A DNA stretch of 64,000 nucleotides from Schistosoma haematobium. Taxonomy: Eukaryota > Platyhelminthes > Trematoda > Strigeidida > Schistosomatidae. The stretch is from NCBI RefSeq assembly GCF_000699445.3, contig NC_067198.1:31958536-32022535 (forward strand), given 5' to 3'. Shown in pieces: positions 38,201-49,700 of the stretch. Positions within the stretch are counted from its first letter, which is position 1; each line of letters begins with the position of its first letter. The translations under genes and the position numbers were made by a program. Below the pieces are notes generated by a model that was not told the DNA's origin, made no database searches, and saw only the letters and a program-made list of their open reading frames with translations.

Positions 38201-38400
38201 CAATCGTTCAGTGATAATTCACAAGTCGTTACAGTATTCTTACATAGTTCCTCATGCATCATCTCAATAATGAATCAAGGCGCCAGCTTTCTGGAAACTA
38301 AACTATATCATCCTCAGGTATTGTACAATTTGGTGACAGAAGCTATTATTTTTAATGTGCATCAGTTCATTAGGAATGATTAATTTCTTTCACATTTTTT
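35251..38400. other. Intergenic region upstream of EGR
   Basis: 3.1 kb with no recognisable coding exon. The first few hundred bases should contain the EGR promoter. A TATA-like GATAAATA occurs on the minus strand near 35295, but this is weak evidence. Degenerate repeat pieces occur around 36300-36420 and 36630-36720, the latter with a B-box-like GGTTCGAATC. Confidence 0.45.
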
Positions 38401-38402
38401 AA

Positions 38403-38682
38403 TAGAACTACAATTTATAGAATAACCAATCGGATTTGAGATTTTGTCTCCTGCGTTTTCGCGCGAAACTCATTCATACGGCTAAATGGCATCCTAGCTT
38501 CATGGCTGATGTCAATTCGTGATAAATATACTAACTCTATTTCTTAACCCTTACTTTTAACACTAGTTCCTGAACTGGATTCCATATGCTAATTCATAAC
38601 CTTTTATCAAACCAGTTAGCTAGTTGGATTTCCGCAGGTTCACTATGGTTACTGTCGAAGGTCCTCCATAAATTATGGTCTT
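38403..38682. repeat. Merlin-related MITE (decayed copy)
   Basis: Shares with 45876-46151 the interior segments CAATCGGATTTGAGATT / CAATCATATTTGAGATT, GCTGATGTCAATTCGTGAT / GCTGATGTCATTTCGTGAT and the right end TCCATAAATTATGGTCT. The right terminus is the inverted complement of the left terminus of the family (AGACCATAATTTATGGA). The left terminus is damaged. Confidence 0.6.
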
Positions 38683-40591
38683 AACTAAGTTTTTTGTTGA
38701 ACTCTTCACAAGTAATGTTGTGTAGTTAATAAATAGGTTGTGATTTTACGATTTAAACGTCTGTGGGTAAATGTATTTGGATTCGGACGGGGTGAAATCA
38801 TATCTCACGGCAATTCGCGATTGTCAGTCATAGACAACGTGCTAACTGCCGCAACCACATTGCATACCAACTTGACATACCTCATGTTAGCACATGATAG
38901 GGAATTGACAAGAATAATGATATAGGACGAAAAACTAATAATATCTATTTTACTGAAAGCCCAAACGTCAGAAGTATAAACTAAGTGGATAAGTGAGACG
39001 GAATCATCATGAAAATCAAGATAACAATATACTCAACCAAAAGACCATCTTTAATCCAAGGGCTCAAATCTGGAATTATACACTGTTCGGCTTGAAAGTT
39101 CATATCACCACAACGCTAGTTGGACAAGTACAAATTCGAAAGCAGTTCAGTTTAAAATTTAATAAATTACATCACTGACCACTGAAAATCAGACTTTCAG
39201 CTGATTCGTTCTATTACGGGACTCAGTAGTGTGAATGCACTATCCACGAGGAGGTATATTTAAGTGTTGTAGCGAGAACTTAACCTTAGAACTACGAAGA
39301 TGACGAAATTTGGAGGTTCTGACTTCGTGGATGTGCACTGGTAGGGGTTATCCATACTAGGAAAAAACATCTATCCGATGCTTCCTGGTTTCTAACTGAT
39401 GTCTAAGGTCAGTCAATAATGTAACGATTGAAACGCAAAAGTATCCATAACATCCAAATATTAAATTTTAATGTGTAAGAATTGTAATAGATTGTTTTTC
39501 ACACATTCAAATATAACCTATGATAGTCCTTGATCGCAAAGATCTGTTGTTTATTTATTCATTACCATTTGGGAATATATATATATATATAACGACTAGC
39601 CTAGTGAACTTTATATCCTTCCACTATTTGTAAGTGCTTGTGTGAATAAAGTTTGAGTTATATCCATCTTTATTTTGTCTACTTATTCAGACTAGTATAG
39701 GACATAATTATATGATATTACTCTAGTTACATAGTTATTAAAACTGTATCCATAAGCACAGTAACTGTATGAAAATAAAATGACTCAGTATTAGAATAAA
39801 AATAAAAATAATTCAGCGAAGGAAATTTTCTTCTCAATGAAATCACTTACTTAAGCTTAAAATAATGTAAACAATTGACCCTTGTTTGTAAACTGATCCA
39901 CAACTCTAATGATCATTAGTTACAACACAGTTAATTATCTTTAAAACAGAGTTTATACCTACGCAAGAAATATGGTAAATGAAATACGTCGACAGGCTAG
40001 ATTGAATGTTATTACAATTTTTATTTAGACAAAGAATGATTAGTTAATTAAAAATGAAATAATTGTGGATGGAAATTCATTTTATTTAACGTTTACTGAA
40101 GAAGCAACAGCACAAAATCCTTCTTTTCCTCTTGGTCGATGTAGATATGAAAGAGCTAGAGGTGTGTTTAGTTTAACATACTCCTATAGTTCTTTTTCTT
40201 TTCATGGCGTTTAGAAATATTGTAATGACGATGACTAGTCCTACAGTATCATCAATGCGCCATCTTAACTATTCACTTATAAGTCCATATTACTAGGTTA
40301 AATACCCTGATTAGCTTCTATTTTTAGTAATAAGTCATACAATCAATTAATCAAAGTATAATTCGTCTTTCACGTGACATTTCCTTTCACCAGTCAGTAT
40401 TTTATTGATTCATAATTCTGTTGCCTGAAATTGATTGATAAGGTTGAAAGAAAATTTCAATGTCGATATTAGTAATTAGATTATCCATTCTATTGGTTGA
40501 ACTAGAATAATAATTTAGTTATTCTAATATAAAGTATTCTAATAATAACTACACTTGTTATAAACGTTCTATGATAAGATTATTGTAGGTG

Positions 40592-40692
40592 TAAAAATGT
40601 ATCTGTCAGTATATGGTTGTGGAGATTGCTGAGTTTCATTGAAATCATGAACCAATCATTGTTAAACCACCATTGAAAAGCTGGAAGTATCC
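40592..40692 (-). repeat. SINE 3' fragment
   Basis: Minus-strand AGCTTTTCAATGGTGG, then TGATTTCAATGAAACTCAG and ATCTCCACAA, match the 3' tail of the SINE at 48134-48385 (GGTTTTCAATGGTGG...). The head and ribozyme are absent. Confidence 0.6.
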
Positions 40693-42480
40693 ATCCGTTA
40701 TTAATCATAAGATATTCTGTGTAAATTATATTTGTAGAAATTTTATTGATAGTGCTTAAAGATAACTTCAAACTTACACTTGTCAGTCTGTTTAGCATTT
40801 TTCCAAGAACATAACCAAACACTAAAATCATCAAAAACAAATAGGTTTCATAGAATTGATTACTGAACGTTTGTGTTGAGTTTATAAGAACATTAGTCTA
40901 AATGTTAATGAATAATTTCACAGTAGTTGGGTTACGATTAGAGTTTAGTGTTGAAGCTCCAATACTCACGTAATCAGGAACAGTTGAGCTACTCTGATGC
41001 GATCAGTTTTGCTGCCTAAATTGATAATGGCAGCTAGCGTACAACACTTCGACATTTAGCTGCTAACACAGAGATAAAACGGACTGTAGGAAAACTTGAT
41101 ATTCGAAGTAGAACAGAACAAAACGAAATGATACAATTTTGTATATACAATAACGAAAACATGACCTTTAAGCACATAGAATTTTTGGTGAATTAAAAGC
41201 AGTGGAAATCATTCAGACAAAGGTAAAGCCTATGAAGAAAACTCAATTAAAACTAAGGCACTTGATTGCAAAACTTTTAACAAAATTTGAGTAATCTTAT
41301 GATTACTTTGTCATATCGGCTATACAATCATGTTAGGATATTGGATTAAGATATTATCAGTGTAAATATGAGTCACTAGGTGTGGAATATAATGAAATTG
41401 TAGCAAGCAAAGAAGTGTATATATGTATATGCAGATCTAACGAGAAAAACCTTTGACCATTTATGGCTTTAATGTATGATCGAGAATGAAACTAGTCAGT
41501 CTAATAGATAATCACAAAAAACATTTGTTACAGCATGTATGGAATGTGAATAAACATATAGACGTAGATTTGTGTTGACTATGTCAAACAGACTACCCGT
41601 TTATGGAATATCCAAACACAATAACTGATTAAAACAAACGAAACAAAATCGTTTCTGTCTACGAAAAATGAGATTATTTGATTTTAATCCGTGAAATCTT
41701 TGCAAATACAATTCTCCCTTACAACTAGATCAGTGATTGAGTAGTGATCATTGTCATTTTTGATCATGTAACAATGTGATCACTAGCTTTAGTGAATACA
41801 TATCGCGTATACTATATTTTTGAGGTTCCTTTTCAATGTTTTCCATGCGCTTGGTTCCCAACTACTGTGAAAGTATTTGTTTAAATGATCTATGGTAGCG
41901 TAAATAGATGTAAGTGGTCACTGAGTGTAAACTCTTAGACACATATTAATGACTATCTGATTTGTAATTTCCTATCTCTGATCCGAACTTATTAAGTGTA
42001 CACTATGTATTCGTGCTGAATAAAATATTGTCTTCTCTGTACTTTAACTGTCTATTATTAGTTGTGTATCAGGTATAATGTGATCCAGCCTGTGTATTGC
42101 GTATCGACCGAGTATCCAATTTGGTGGTAGTATAATCTTGATTACCGTTCAGATTATTGTAATATAGTAGTATAACACAGAAACAGGAAATATTTAAATT
42201 CTGCTGTTATATCAGAAAGTTATTATAATATGTTTTCCATAGAATTAATGTTTTTATACCCGTTTCTTCGCATTTATACTCACATTATAATAACATTCAT
42301 TGCCTTTTCTTTGAAAAATCAACATCATCCAGAAAACACCGCGTGCACTAATGTGATTATCAATAATTTACAATCATTATTTGTACAAAACTATTCAATC
42401 CAATATGGTATTGATCAAGAGATCTGTTGAACTTATGACCTCATTGTTTGAATGAATACCATCTTACGTATATTAATTAA

Positions 42481-42592
42481 TATCAGAAGGGGTTTTGTGG
42501 ATATTATAGTAATTTGAGTAGTTGGGATCGTGAGTCAATTGAAGTTAGACCACCATGGAAAACCTGGAAGCACTGATTAACACAAAATTTCC
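42481..42592 (-). repeat. SINE 3' fragment
   Basis: Read on the minus strand: CAGTGCTTCCAGGTTTTCCA, TGGTGGTCTAACTTCAATTG, ending with ATCCACAAAACCCCTTCTGAT. This matches base for base, with few changes, the tail of the 48134-48385 SINE. It stops just inside the hammerhead stem I strand, so it is 5'-truncated. Confidence 0.75.
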
Positions 42593-44500
42593 TTACTAAT
42601 TCTATTTTCTCTGTTGTTTTTTTAAAGGAACATTTAAATACATTTGAAAATTAATTGGGGTTTAACTAGTGTTTACCATTTCGCATCATGTTTTTTAATT
42701 CATTAAGTATGACCAAAATGTTCATGTGACAGTCCAGTGTTGGTGATACACTTTTTGTACAGTTGTAATAACTTGGAATTACTCGATGCCAATCAGAATA
42801 GTGTTGATATTAATTTCGAAACATCAGTAATTATTAGAAAATGGTATTCACTATATATTGGACTCATTTTCGGTATCGTTAAAAACTGGCAAGCACTTGG
42901 TAGTTGTTTTGTCTTGTTATTGTACTCCTCAATAGTTCTGATCCACAAACTAACCCTGAATCGAATTTCACCATACTCGGTGAATAACATTGGAGACAAT
43001 CGTCACAAATCAGTAATACTGACTGGTCGTCGTACTATATTGCGAACTGATTAAAGTAGGAAATTTGTACAATCTGGTCCCAGTCTAGCAGTTTAGTGGT
43101 TAGTCATCAACCACGAGCTTTGAAGGTGCCGGGTTTATTCACTGGTCGTAGGTACGCAAGCTTAAATATTCTTATACTAGAGAGAACCAGCTGTACGGTA
43201 ATTAGTAGTTTTCAACAGTGCCCCAAAGTTTGTAAAGTGAGATGAATACCACCTTTAAATGAAATTGACTTCTATAGAATCTATTCATTAAGCGAGTACC
43301 ATTTAAATGGGTGATTTTAAAGGTTAATTTAATTTTCGGGGGGTTCCCATAAGCTCTCATCAAAGATTTATTTCTATATAAACTCACAGAGTTGTTGTAA
43401 GAAGCAGTAGTCGGTGAATTTCATCCATATTGGGGTTGAAACAGGTATCATCGATCAAAACAGATAGTTTCCATATGCTATCAAGACTTTTCACTAGAAA
43501 TCAGTATAAAGTCCAATACAGATATCCAATGTCCCCTGGTTTCCGATTTCCATCTGTTGTGTAAAGTAAAAATTAAACTGTTTCTTATACGAATAAAAAT
43601 CATGTGTTTGCCAGTTAACAACTTTAAGAAGAGTTCTTGCAATCGCAATGGACAGGGCAGTATAACAAAATCGGGATTGAGATATGTATTATCAATAACC
43701 ATGAGGTTAATCCATGATAAGAAATTTTTCTAAAAAGAATGGGAGAGGTATTTTTGAAGATAAAATAATTAAGGACAAAATGGTCATAGTTTCTTACTTA
43801 TTTTTATTCACTTAATACATATGAAGTTCAGTGAAACTGAACAACACAAGTGTATGCGATGCACACACACTAAGGAGATAACATTGCAAATAAAAGAAAG
43901 TTGAAAGACGAGTACAACCATGAAAAATAAGTGAACAAGAATACTATATCATAAGCGATACACTTCAGACAAAAATACAAATAACTGAGTCTTTTTTTCA
44001 ATTAAGGGGTTCTTCTTAGCTGAATGAAGGATGTAGAAGAAAACAAGAGCGAGATTCCCATCGGCTTCTGTTTTAAACCATGTTTGATAACATCTCATAT
44101 CACTCAATTGTATTTTCTCTTAGACTTCAACCAGATAGTTGTGATGGATATGCAGAAACTAGTACCTACTATACAGCTTTCTTTCACACTACGGGACCAT
44201 ATTATAAGATGATTACCTCTCTTCAGTTAACTAAAACAACCTACTGTGTCACTGAATAAAAATAAGAACACACATTGCTTTACATCGGCATTACTAACAT
44301 GCTGTTACCACTGGATGTCAGTAGTCATTCGAAGACGACGATGGTCAAACACAGAAAGTGGTCAAACATCTTGACCCTTGAGAGGTTAATTTTCACGTGT
44401 ATAGAGAAAAACTGAACTCTCCTGCTCTGTAAAGCGAACTTTTTACACTCAGAAAAACACCACATCAGCGTCAACAGTGGGTTATATTGGTAAAACCCCA

Positions 44501-44832
44501 TTAAATCTTTACACCACCAGCATCAGTCACACAACTACCAAGATATACGAACTTTCCTACTACTTCCATCAGCCCACTCCCCAAAGTGAATGCATGGGCA
44601 ACCTTTTTTTCAGTTTTGTAGAGGTACTTTTCATTTGGAAGGTGTAAACTATGGACATTGATGGCCAACTTATCAAGTATGATATATACAGCTTGATTAT
44701 CATCGCACAACGAAACGGTGTTATCTGCATACTCGAGGGCGAAATGTCTTTCTCCAGGTAACATATCTGGAAGACCATTACCTACTTCCACTAGGGCTGT
44801 TTCCAGAACGTCATCAATTTCATACCTGCACT
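44501..44832 (-). mobile_element. RTE-like non-LTR retrotransposon fragment (RT palm)
   Basis: Minus-strand translation gives LETALVEVGNGLPDMLPGER, then FALEYADNTVSLCDDNQA and VVGKFVYLGSCVTDAGGV. This is the reverse transcriptase region containing the catalytic Y-A-D-D motif, here YADN with the second Asp lost, of the RTE family known in schistosomes as SR2 / Perere-3 type. Only about 110 residues remain and the ends are ragged, so the copy is inactive. Confidence 0.8.
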
Positions 44833-45129
44833 GCTATGATGGAATAATGAAGAAGGGTGGCTATGTACTTTCAATGTGTCTAAGGAACTTATATATAGGG
44901 CCTTTAAAATATGAATTTAATTCTCAAACACACCCTTCTTCAATAGTCAATCCCAGAGCATAACCCTGTTCAACGATTAGATGTCCAACTTGTTAACATT
45001 AGATATAAAGGTTAGTAAATTTTTAACTTGATAGAAGTTCGTCATAATCTCAACTCATTTTGTAAATTAAAAGTCTTGATATATTTATTATTTTCAGAAA
45101 GCTAAAAAAATCAAATAATTAGGACGAAT

Positions 45130-45612
45130 ATTAATTACTTACTTACGCCCGATACCCCTCGTGGATGAGCATAGGCCGCTCACCAGCATTCTCCATCCAA
45201 CTATGCCCTGCACAATCCTTTCCAGTTGCTATTCATTCTTTCCGTGTCTGCTTCCAATTCCCTACGCAATGTGTTCCTTGATCTGCCTCTATTCCTTTAC
45301 CCATCAGGATTTCATGTTAGTTCATGCCTCGTGATGCAGTTTGATGATTTCCGAAATGTATGTCCTATCCACTTCCAACTTCTTTTCCTGACTTCCTCTT
45401 GAGTTGGAAGGTGGTTTGTTCATTCCCACAGTAGGCTGTTGCTGATGGTATCCGATCAACGGACACGGAGTATCTTGCGTAGACAATTGTTTATAAATAC
45501 TTGCATCTTTTTGATGATGGTTGAAGTAGTTCTCCAAGGTTCAGCTTTATGCAGTAGAACTGTCTTTACGTTCGTATTGAAGATTCTGATTTTGATATTG
45601 GTTGACATTTGT
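45130..45612 (-). mobile_element. RTE-like retrotransposon fragment (C-terminus of RT protein)
   Basis: Read on the minus strand with a few stops and shifts: [76 protein letters not shown] and VGWRMLVSGLCSSTRG. These are the C-terminal blocks of the schistosome RTE protein in order, down to its end. The order relative to 44501-44832 is not colinear on this strand, so it is a separate copy. Confidence 0.8.
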
Positions 45613-45875
45613 TTTGAGTTCCATATATTCCTCAATTATAAGAATGCTATCCTTGTTTTGCTAATCCTAAGAACACTAGTTGCTTCTGATAATAAATTTC
45701 TAGGTACTGAAAACAATTTATTACACATTTAAAGCCTTTGAGAATTATCTTAGTACATCAAATTTATATTATATGGAATCATGGACCCATACAATTTCCG
45801 ATTTATGGACAAAAAGGCGTAATCACTATCAAGATATTTGAATCTAGATTGTCTGAATGTGAACTACATTTTACC

Positions 45876-46151
45876 GGCAAGACTATAATCTATGGACGAA
45901 CCAATCATATTTGAGATTGCAGATCTTGGATTTTGGCACGAAGTTCATTCACTCACCAATTCGACATTATAGCTGATGTCATTTCGTGATGAAAACATTA
46001 AATCTAATTCTTAACATTAACGTTCAACTGTAGATCATAATTCTAATTCCTAACACTGGTTGATAAGCTTCATTTAGTCCTAGTAGGTAGGTGGACATTC
46101 CTAGGTCACTTTAGCACTGCTAACAGATCATCCATAAATTATGGTCTCACC
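45876..46151. repeat. Merlin-related MITE, ~276 bp
   Basis: Left end GGCAAGACTATAATCTATGG and right end, read inverted, GGTGAGACCATAATTTATGG form imperfect terminal inverted repeats. The same termini bound the Merlin copy at 49701-50445 (GCGAGACTGTAATTTATGG). The interior is non-coding and shared with 38403-38682. No perfect target duplication (ATTTTACC left, ATTAACCA right). Confidence 0.7.
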
Positions 46152-46546
46152 ATTAACCATATTAGAAACCAAAGAAAATGAAATAGTATAAAATGGATTA
46201 AAAAGCAAACATGAGAATTATCATACATTCTATGACTGTAAATTCAAGCTTTATACAATAACAAGGAGTGAATACACATATTTCTCCCCACTATAATTTA
46301 TATTACGTCTTGTGTTTTAATTTCTCCAATGATAGACTAAGATTATTTTTTACAGGCTGAAATTTTAAATTCTGAATTTATCTACATAGACGGTTCATTT
46401 GAAAATAAATCTAAACAGATCAAGATGAGTTCAAAAGAAAGCATAAATTTGTCTAACATCTTCAAACTTTATTCAATTTACATCTGCTTCTATATATAAT
46501 ATCTGGTTATTTAAAATGATACAAATGAACTCTAAGAATAAAACCA

Positions 46547-46750
46547 ATGACACTAACACCGTTTGATGCCGACTCAGTGGTCTGCGAGTTAAGCGTTCGT
46601 GCGAGACCGATGGTTCTGGATTTGAATCTCTCGAGTGGAATCGTGGATACTCACTGCCGAAGAGTTCCATAATAGGACGAAACAACCATCCAGTGCTTCT
46701 AGGTTTTCAATAGTGGTCTTACATCAATCGATTCATGATCTCAGCCAATA
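46547..46750 (+). repeat. tRNA-derived SINE with degraded hammerhead
   Basis: Head ACACCGTTTGATGCCGACTC, then an A box (AGTGGTCTGCGAG) and a B box (GGATTTGAATC) about 40 bp further on. The ribozyme region follows at about 46645-46700: stem I strands CACTG and CAGTG and GAAAC are present, but the core CUGANGA reads CCGAAGA, stem II has an extra base and stem III is not self-complementary. The tail GGTTTTCAATAGTGGTC follows. Confidence 0.75.
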
Positions 46751-47059
46751 AACCAATGAATATGATAATTAAAAGCTTCGGTAACTAGTTATCTATAACT
46801 ATCTTAAATAAATGACAAATCTATTTTAGAATAGTATCGTTTTTCACATGACATTTTATTGATTGTTCAATAGTTGGTAATGTATATTCTCATCGATTGC
46901 AAGAAAATATATGCCTTTTCACATTTTCTTAAAAAAAAACGAACTAATATTAATGTTTACAGTGTAAATCATGAGCAAATAAATTAAGTAACTTGTCTAC
47001 ATCACCGTAGAAAAGAAAAATTATTTGTATTATTACATATATATAGTACAATCTAAAAA

Positions 47060-47216
47060 TAACTAATATGGATAGTGGCTAGAAATGGAATTCAGGACGC
47101 GCATTTTGTCCTACCTGGGACTCGTCAATTGGATGTAGCTGCATCACAGAGTTCATGTTCACTCCGGGACTCAAACCCAGTACCGTTTGCTTCAATTGCC
47201 ATCACGTTATCCATTT
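47060..47216 (-). repeat. Sm-alpha-type SINE with head and degraded hammerhead
   Basis: Minus strand: A-box region GGATAACGTGATGGC, B box GGGTTTGAGTCCCGG, then TTGACGAGTCCCAGGTAGGA and CAAAATGCGCGTCCTG. Compared with the functional pattern CUGAUGAG..GGACGAAAC..GUC, the core has U for C3, C at N7 (tolerated) and a lost G of GAAA. The tail TAGCCACTATCCAT follows. Confidence 0.7.
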
Positions 47217-47390
47217 AGGACGAAATGTGTATCCTGGATTCCACTGCTAACCACTATCCATCTTTGCTCATAATTCTTGTGAATTAAGGCTATATTGAGT
47301 TAATTCACACAGGATGCGCATATGCCAACAAGAGACTGATTAATTACAGTCTTAAACATCAATTGGGAGGATTCAAACAGCCAATACCAT
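47217..47390 (+). repeat. Sm-alpha-type SINE, 5'-truncated
   Basis: Begins inside the ribozyme (GGACGAAATGTGTATCCTGG) and continues with CCACTGCTAACCACTATCCA and the same tail as 27541-27690 (ACTGATTAATTACAGTCTTA). It abuts the minus-strand copy on its left head-to-head. Confidence 0.7.
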
Positions 47391-47466
47391 CTAAATTTAA
47401 AAATAACTGATATTTCAATAAAAGTTATTGAACAAATTTGAAGAAAGAAGCTCATATGCACGTATA

Positions 47467-47494
47467 TGAGAGAGAGAGTGTGTGTGTGTGTATG
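47467..47494. repeat. (GA)n(TG)n compound microsatellite
   Basis: Six GA units followed directly by seven or so TG units. Confidence 0.85.
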
Positions 47495-48133
47495 TGCTCA
47501 AGCAAGCAACCAACCAACCAAGATTAAGATATAGAAGTATATATTAATACTTAAAAATAAAATTGAGACATACATATTAATATACTGTAAAACAAAGAAA
47601 AATGACAATTTAATTGATTAATTCTAAAAATATACTCTTGTTTATTCCTATTTATATCACATTAATAATATTTAATGTTCAATTTATATTTTTAGTTTTA
47701 TACTATCAGATCCCTTGATAATCTTTTTTTTACAGAGTAAGAACAATAAAGTTTGTAGAATGAAATGAATTCATTCTGTCACACTATCATGGAAACAGAG
47801 TGAATGTAAATTGTGTACTCTAAATAATCAACAAACAAACAAAAAACACTAATCTTACTTTGTTTAGTAGAAGCGTTTGCTAACAAACGTTTCTGATTTG
47901 ATTAGTTTAATTGGATACTTGTCTAATAACCTTTGTTAATCTTAATCTTTTTTTCTTTTTTCAACCCTATCCCCCAACCTTTTACTATACTTTCATTTTT
48001 TGATATACATATTTTACATAGTCTGATTAGTGTTCACATAACTTTATTTTTTTGTTATATTGAGCAATTACCTAATCATTTATTCATTTCATTACCCTTA
48101 TATAACCTCTTAATTATAACTTCCCAACACATA

Positions 48134-48385
48134 AATATATCAGAATGAGTTTTGTGGAGATTTTAGTAAATTTCACAGGTTGAAATCGTGAGTCGGTTGA
48201 AGCTAGACCACCATTGAAAACCTGGAAGCACTGGACGGCCGTTTCGTCCTAGTATAGGACTCCTCAGCAATGCGCGTCCACGAGCCCGCCCCCCGCGGGA
48301 TTCAAACCCAGGACCTACTGGCTTCGCGCGAGAACACTTAACCATTAGACCACTGAGCCGGCATCCAACGGTGTTAATGTCTAAC
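48134..48385 (-). repeat. tRNA-derived SINE, near-complete, with hammerhead ribozyme
   Basis: Reading on the minus strand: head CACCGTTGGATGCCGGCTCA, A box TGGTCTAATGG (48342-48352), B box GGTTTGAATCC (48298-48308) 33 bp on, a GC-rich linker, a hammerhead (48228-48273) and a tail TTCCAGGTTTTCAATGGTGG ending ACAAAACTCATTCTG. The spacing fits an RNA polymerase III internal promoter derived from a tRNA. Related copies lie at 28836, 40592, 42481, 46547 and 48935. This is the least decayed copy in the window and markedly more GC-rich than its surroundings, so probably young. It fits the schistosome Sm-alpha class of hammerhead SINEs. Confidence 0.85.
48228..48273 (-). ncRNA. Hammerhead ribozyme (minimal stem III), apparently intact
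   Basis: All elements are readable on the minus strand. Stem I strands GCAUUG and CAGUGC pair over 6 bp (one G-U). The core CUGAGGA fits CUGANGA. Stem II GUCCUA/UAGGAC has a UAC loop. GAAA follows, then a short palindromic stem III inside ACGGCCGU, then C17 giving a GUC cleavage triplet immediately before CAGUGC. Minimal stem III is the arrangement known from schistosome Sm-alpha hammerheads. Self-cleavage is inferred, not shown. Confidence 0.85.
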
Positions 48386-48934
48386 TTCAACTGACTCATG
48401 ATTTCAACCTGTGAAATATAAATATATATCGATCTTGACTGTGTTTATACATACACTTTGTATCCTTATTCTTCTGATTGTGTTTGATTTTGATGTTATG
48501 TTTCGAACATTTTAAAGTATGATAAACATTTGTTAATAATTATATTCATATTATTAATTGTAATTTTAGGGGTGTATGCAGCTGATGATAGACCATGATA
48601 TAGAGTGATGAATTCATTTTATTCTGCAAACTTTGGTGTTCTTGTTATGTTTAAATTCGATTTTTAGTACTCATGTCTTTGATTGGATTTTTTAATGTGT
48701 AGACAGGTAATCAAGTGTTCCACATTACATAAAGTGTGAGATTTTAAATGACACACTTTTTTCTTGGTTAACATTCTTACCATAATGTGCAATTGTCATT
48801 GTCAAATATCCGACGATCAGTGGTTTTCAACTATGTTAATTGTGATGAAGTTAGTTACCCACCAAACAGGATTGGAAGATGATTGTGCAATATCACCGGT
48901 GGGTTGGATTTAAACACGTAATCTACATAATGAC

Positions 48935-49095
48935 AGCTCAGTGGCTGAAAGACTAGGCGCACTCCAAGAAAATTGGAAGTCTTGGGTTCCGTCCATGGAG
49001 AGGTCAATGATGCCTACTGTTGAGGATGTCAACACTAGGACGAAACGGCTGTCCAGTGCTTCCTATTTTTCACTGGCTGTTTAACTAAAATTAGT
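48935..49095 (+). repeat. Hammerhead-type SINE, divergent copy
   Basis: A-box-like CAGTGGCTGAAAGACTAGG, B-box-like GTCTTGGGTTCCGTCC, then ACTGTTGAGGATGTCAACAC and TAGGACGAAACGGCTGTCCA. The core has U for C3 (UUGAGGA) and stem II carries extra bases. GAAA and the GUC site are kept. The tail is short (GTGCTTCCTATTTTTCAC). Confidence 0.65.
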
Positions 49096-49334
49096 CTGTG
49101 AACCAAACTGTAGCATTTTAAAATGGCTTTTGAACCGTAAACTGACTTAATATTATTACGCTTTTCATTTATGCGTAATAATAATGTTGAATATTGTCCT
49201 GTGTACAGAATGACGTTGCAAAATGTTAAATGTCGAGCAAATCATATTTCTGATAGTTTATATGACCTAAACATCATTGGCTGCATATTGTATCGAAATA
49301 TGTTAGCATTAATGATGAATTCCCTAAATAATGA

Positions 49335-49370
49335 AGAAATGGCCGTTTAGTGCTTCCTGGATTTCTTTTA
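49335..49370 (+). repeat. Short hammerhead-SINE scrap
   Basis: GAAATGGCCGTTTAGTGCTT followed by CCTGGATTTC resembles GAAACGGCCGTCCAGTGCTT of the intact copy. Too short for more. Confidence 0.45.
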
Positions 49371-49700
49371 ATGACTTCCTAGCTTAAACCCACCCAAAAG
49401 TTTCCATATTGGTTAATTACTCAAGAAGTTTTAATTGTAAAAAATATTACACTCAATCTAATTAAAATAGTCCCTGTTCGATAAACTTGAGTGTTTTACA
49501 TGAGAATGATTTTAAAACCTAGTAGTAACTAGTTCGTTAAAAGAAATAACCCATTTTCATATTACTAGTTACTATAGTCTAAAACGTTGCTGTAATATGA
49601 TTAGAAGTGAACGACTGTTTGTTGTTCGATGTCCATTCATGATTAGTTAGTCATTTTTACCTAATAAGTCATATTATCTTTATTAACTATTTGTTCTGTC

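Larger units (their letters stand above)
38690..44490. other. Gene-poor region with SINE pieces
   Basis: No confident gene. It contains two SINE tails (40592-40692, 42481-42592), a decayed hammerhead-type SINE piece near 39339-39395 (TACTAGGAAAAAACATC and GATGCTTCCTGG) and a tRNA-like A/B-box pair near 43085-43145. Around 40065-40160 there is a coding-looking island that I could not place in a gene. Other open frames (42737-43054, 43481-43702) show no family resemblance. Confidence 0.45.

Noticed and set aside
42737..43054. 105-codon open frame with hydrophobic stretches
   Set aside because: Reads like translated AT-rich DNA, with no conserved motif, and the region shows SINE-like debris nearby.
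48163..48399. 78-codon minus-strand frame with GGRARGRAL
   Set aside because: It is a translation of the SINE head and hammerhead, not a protein gene.
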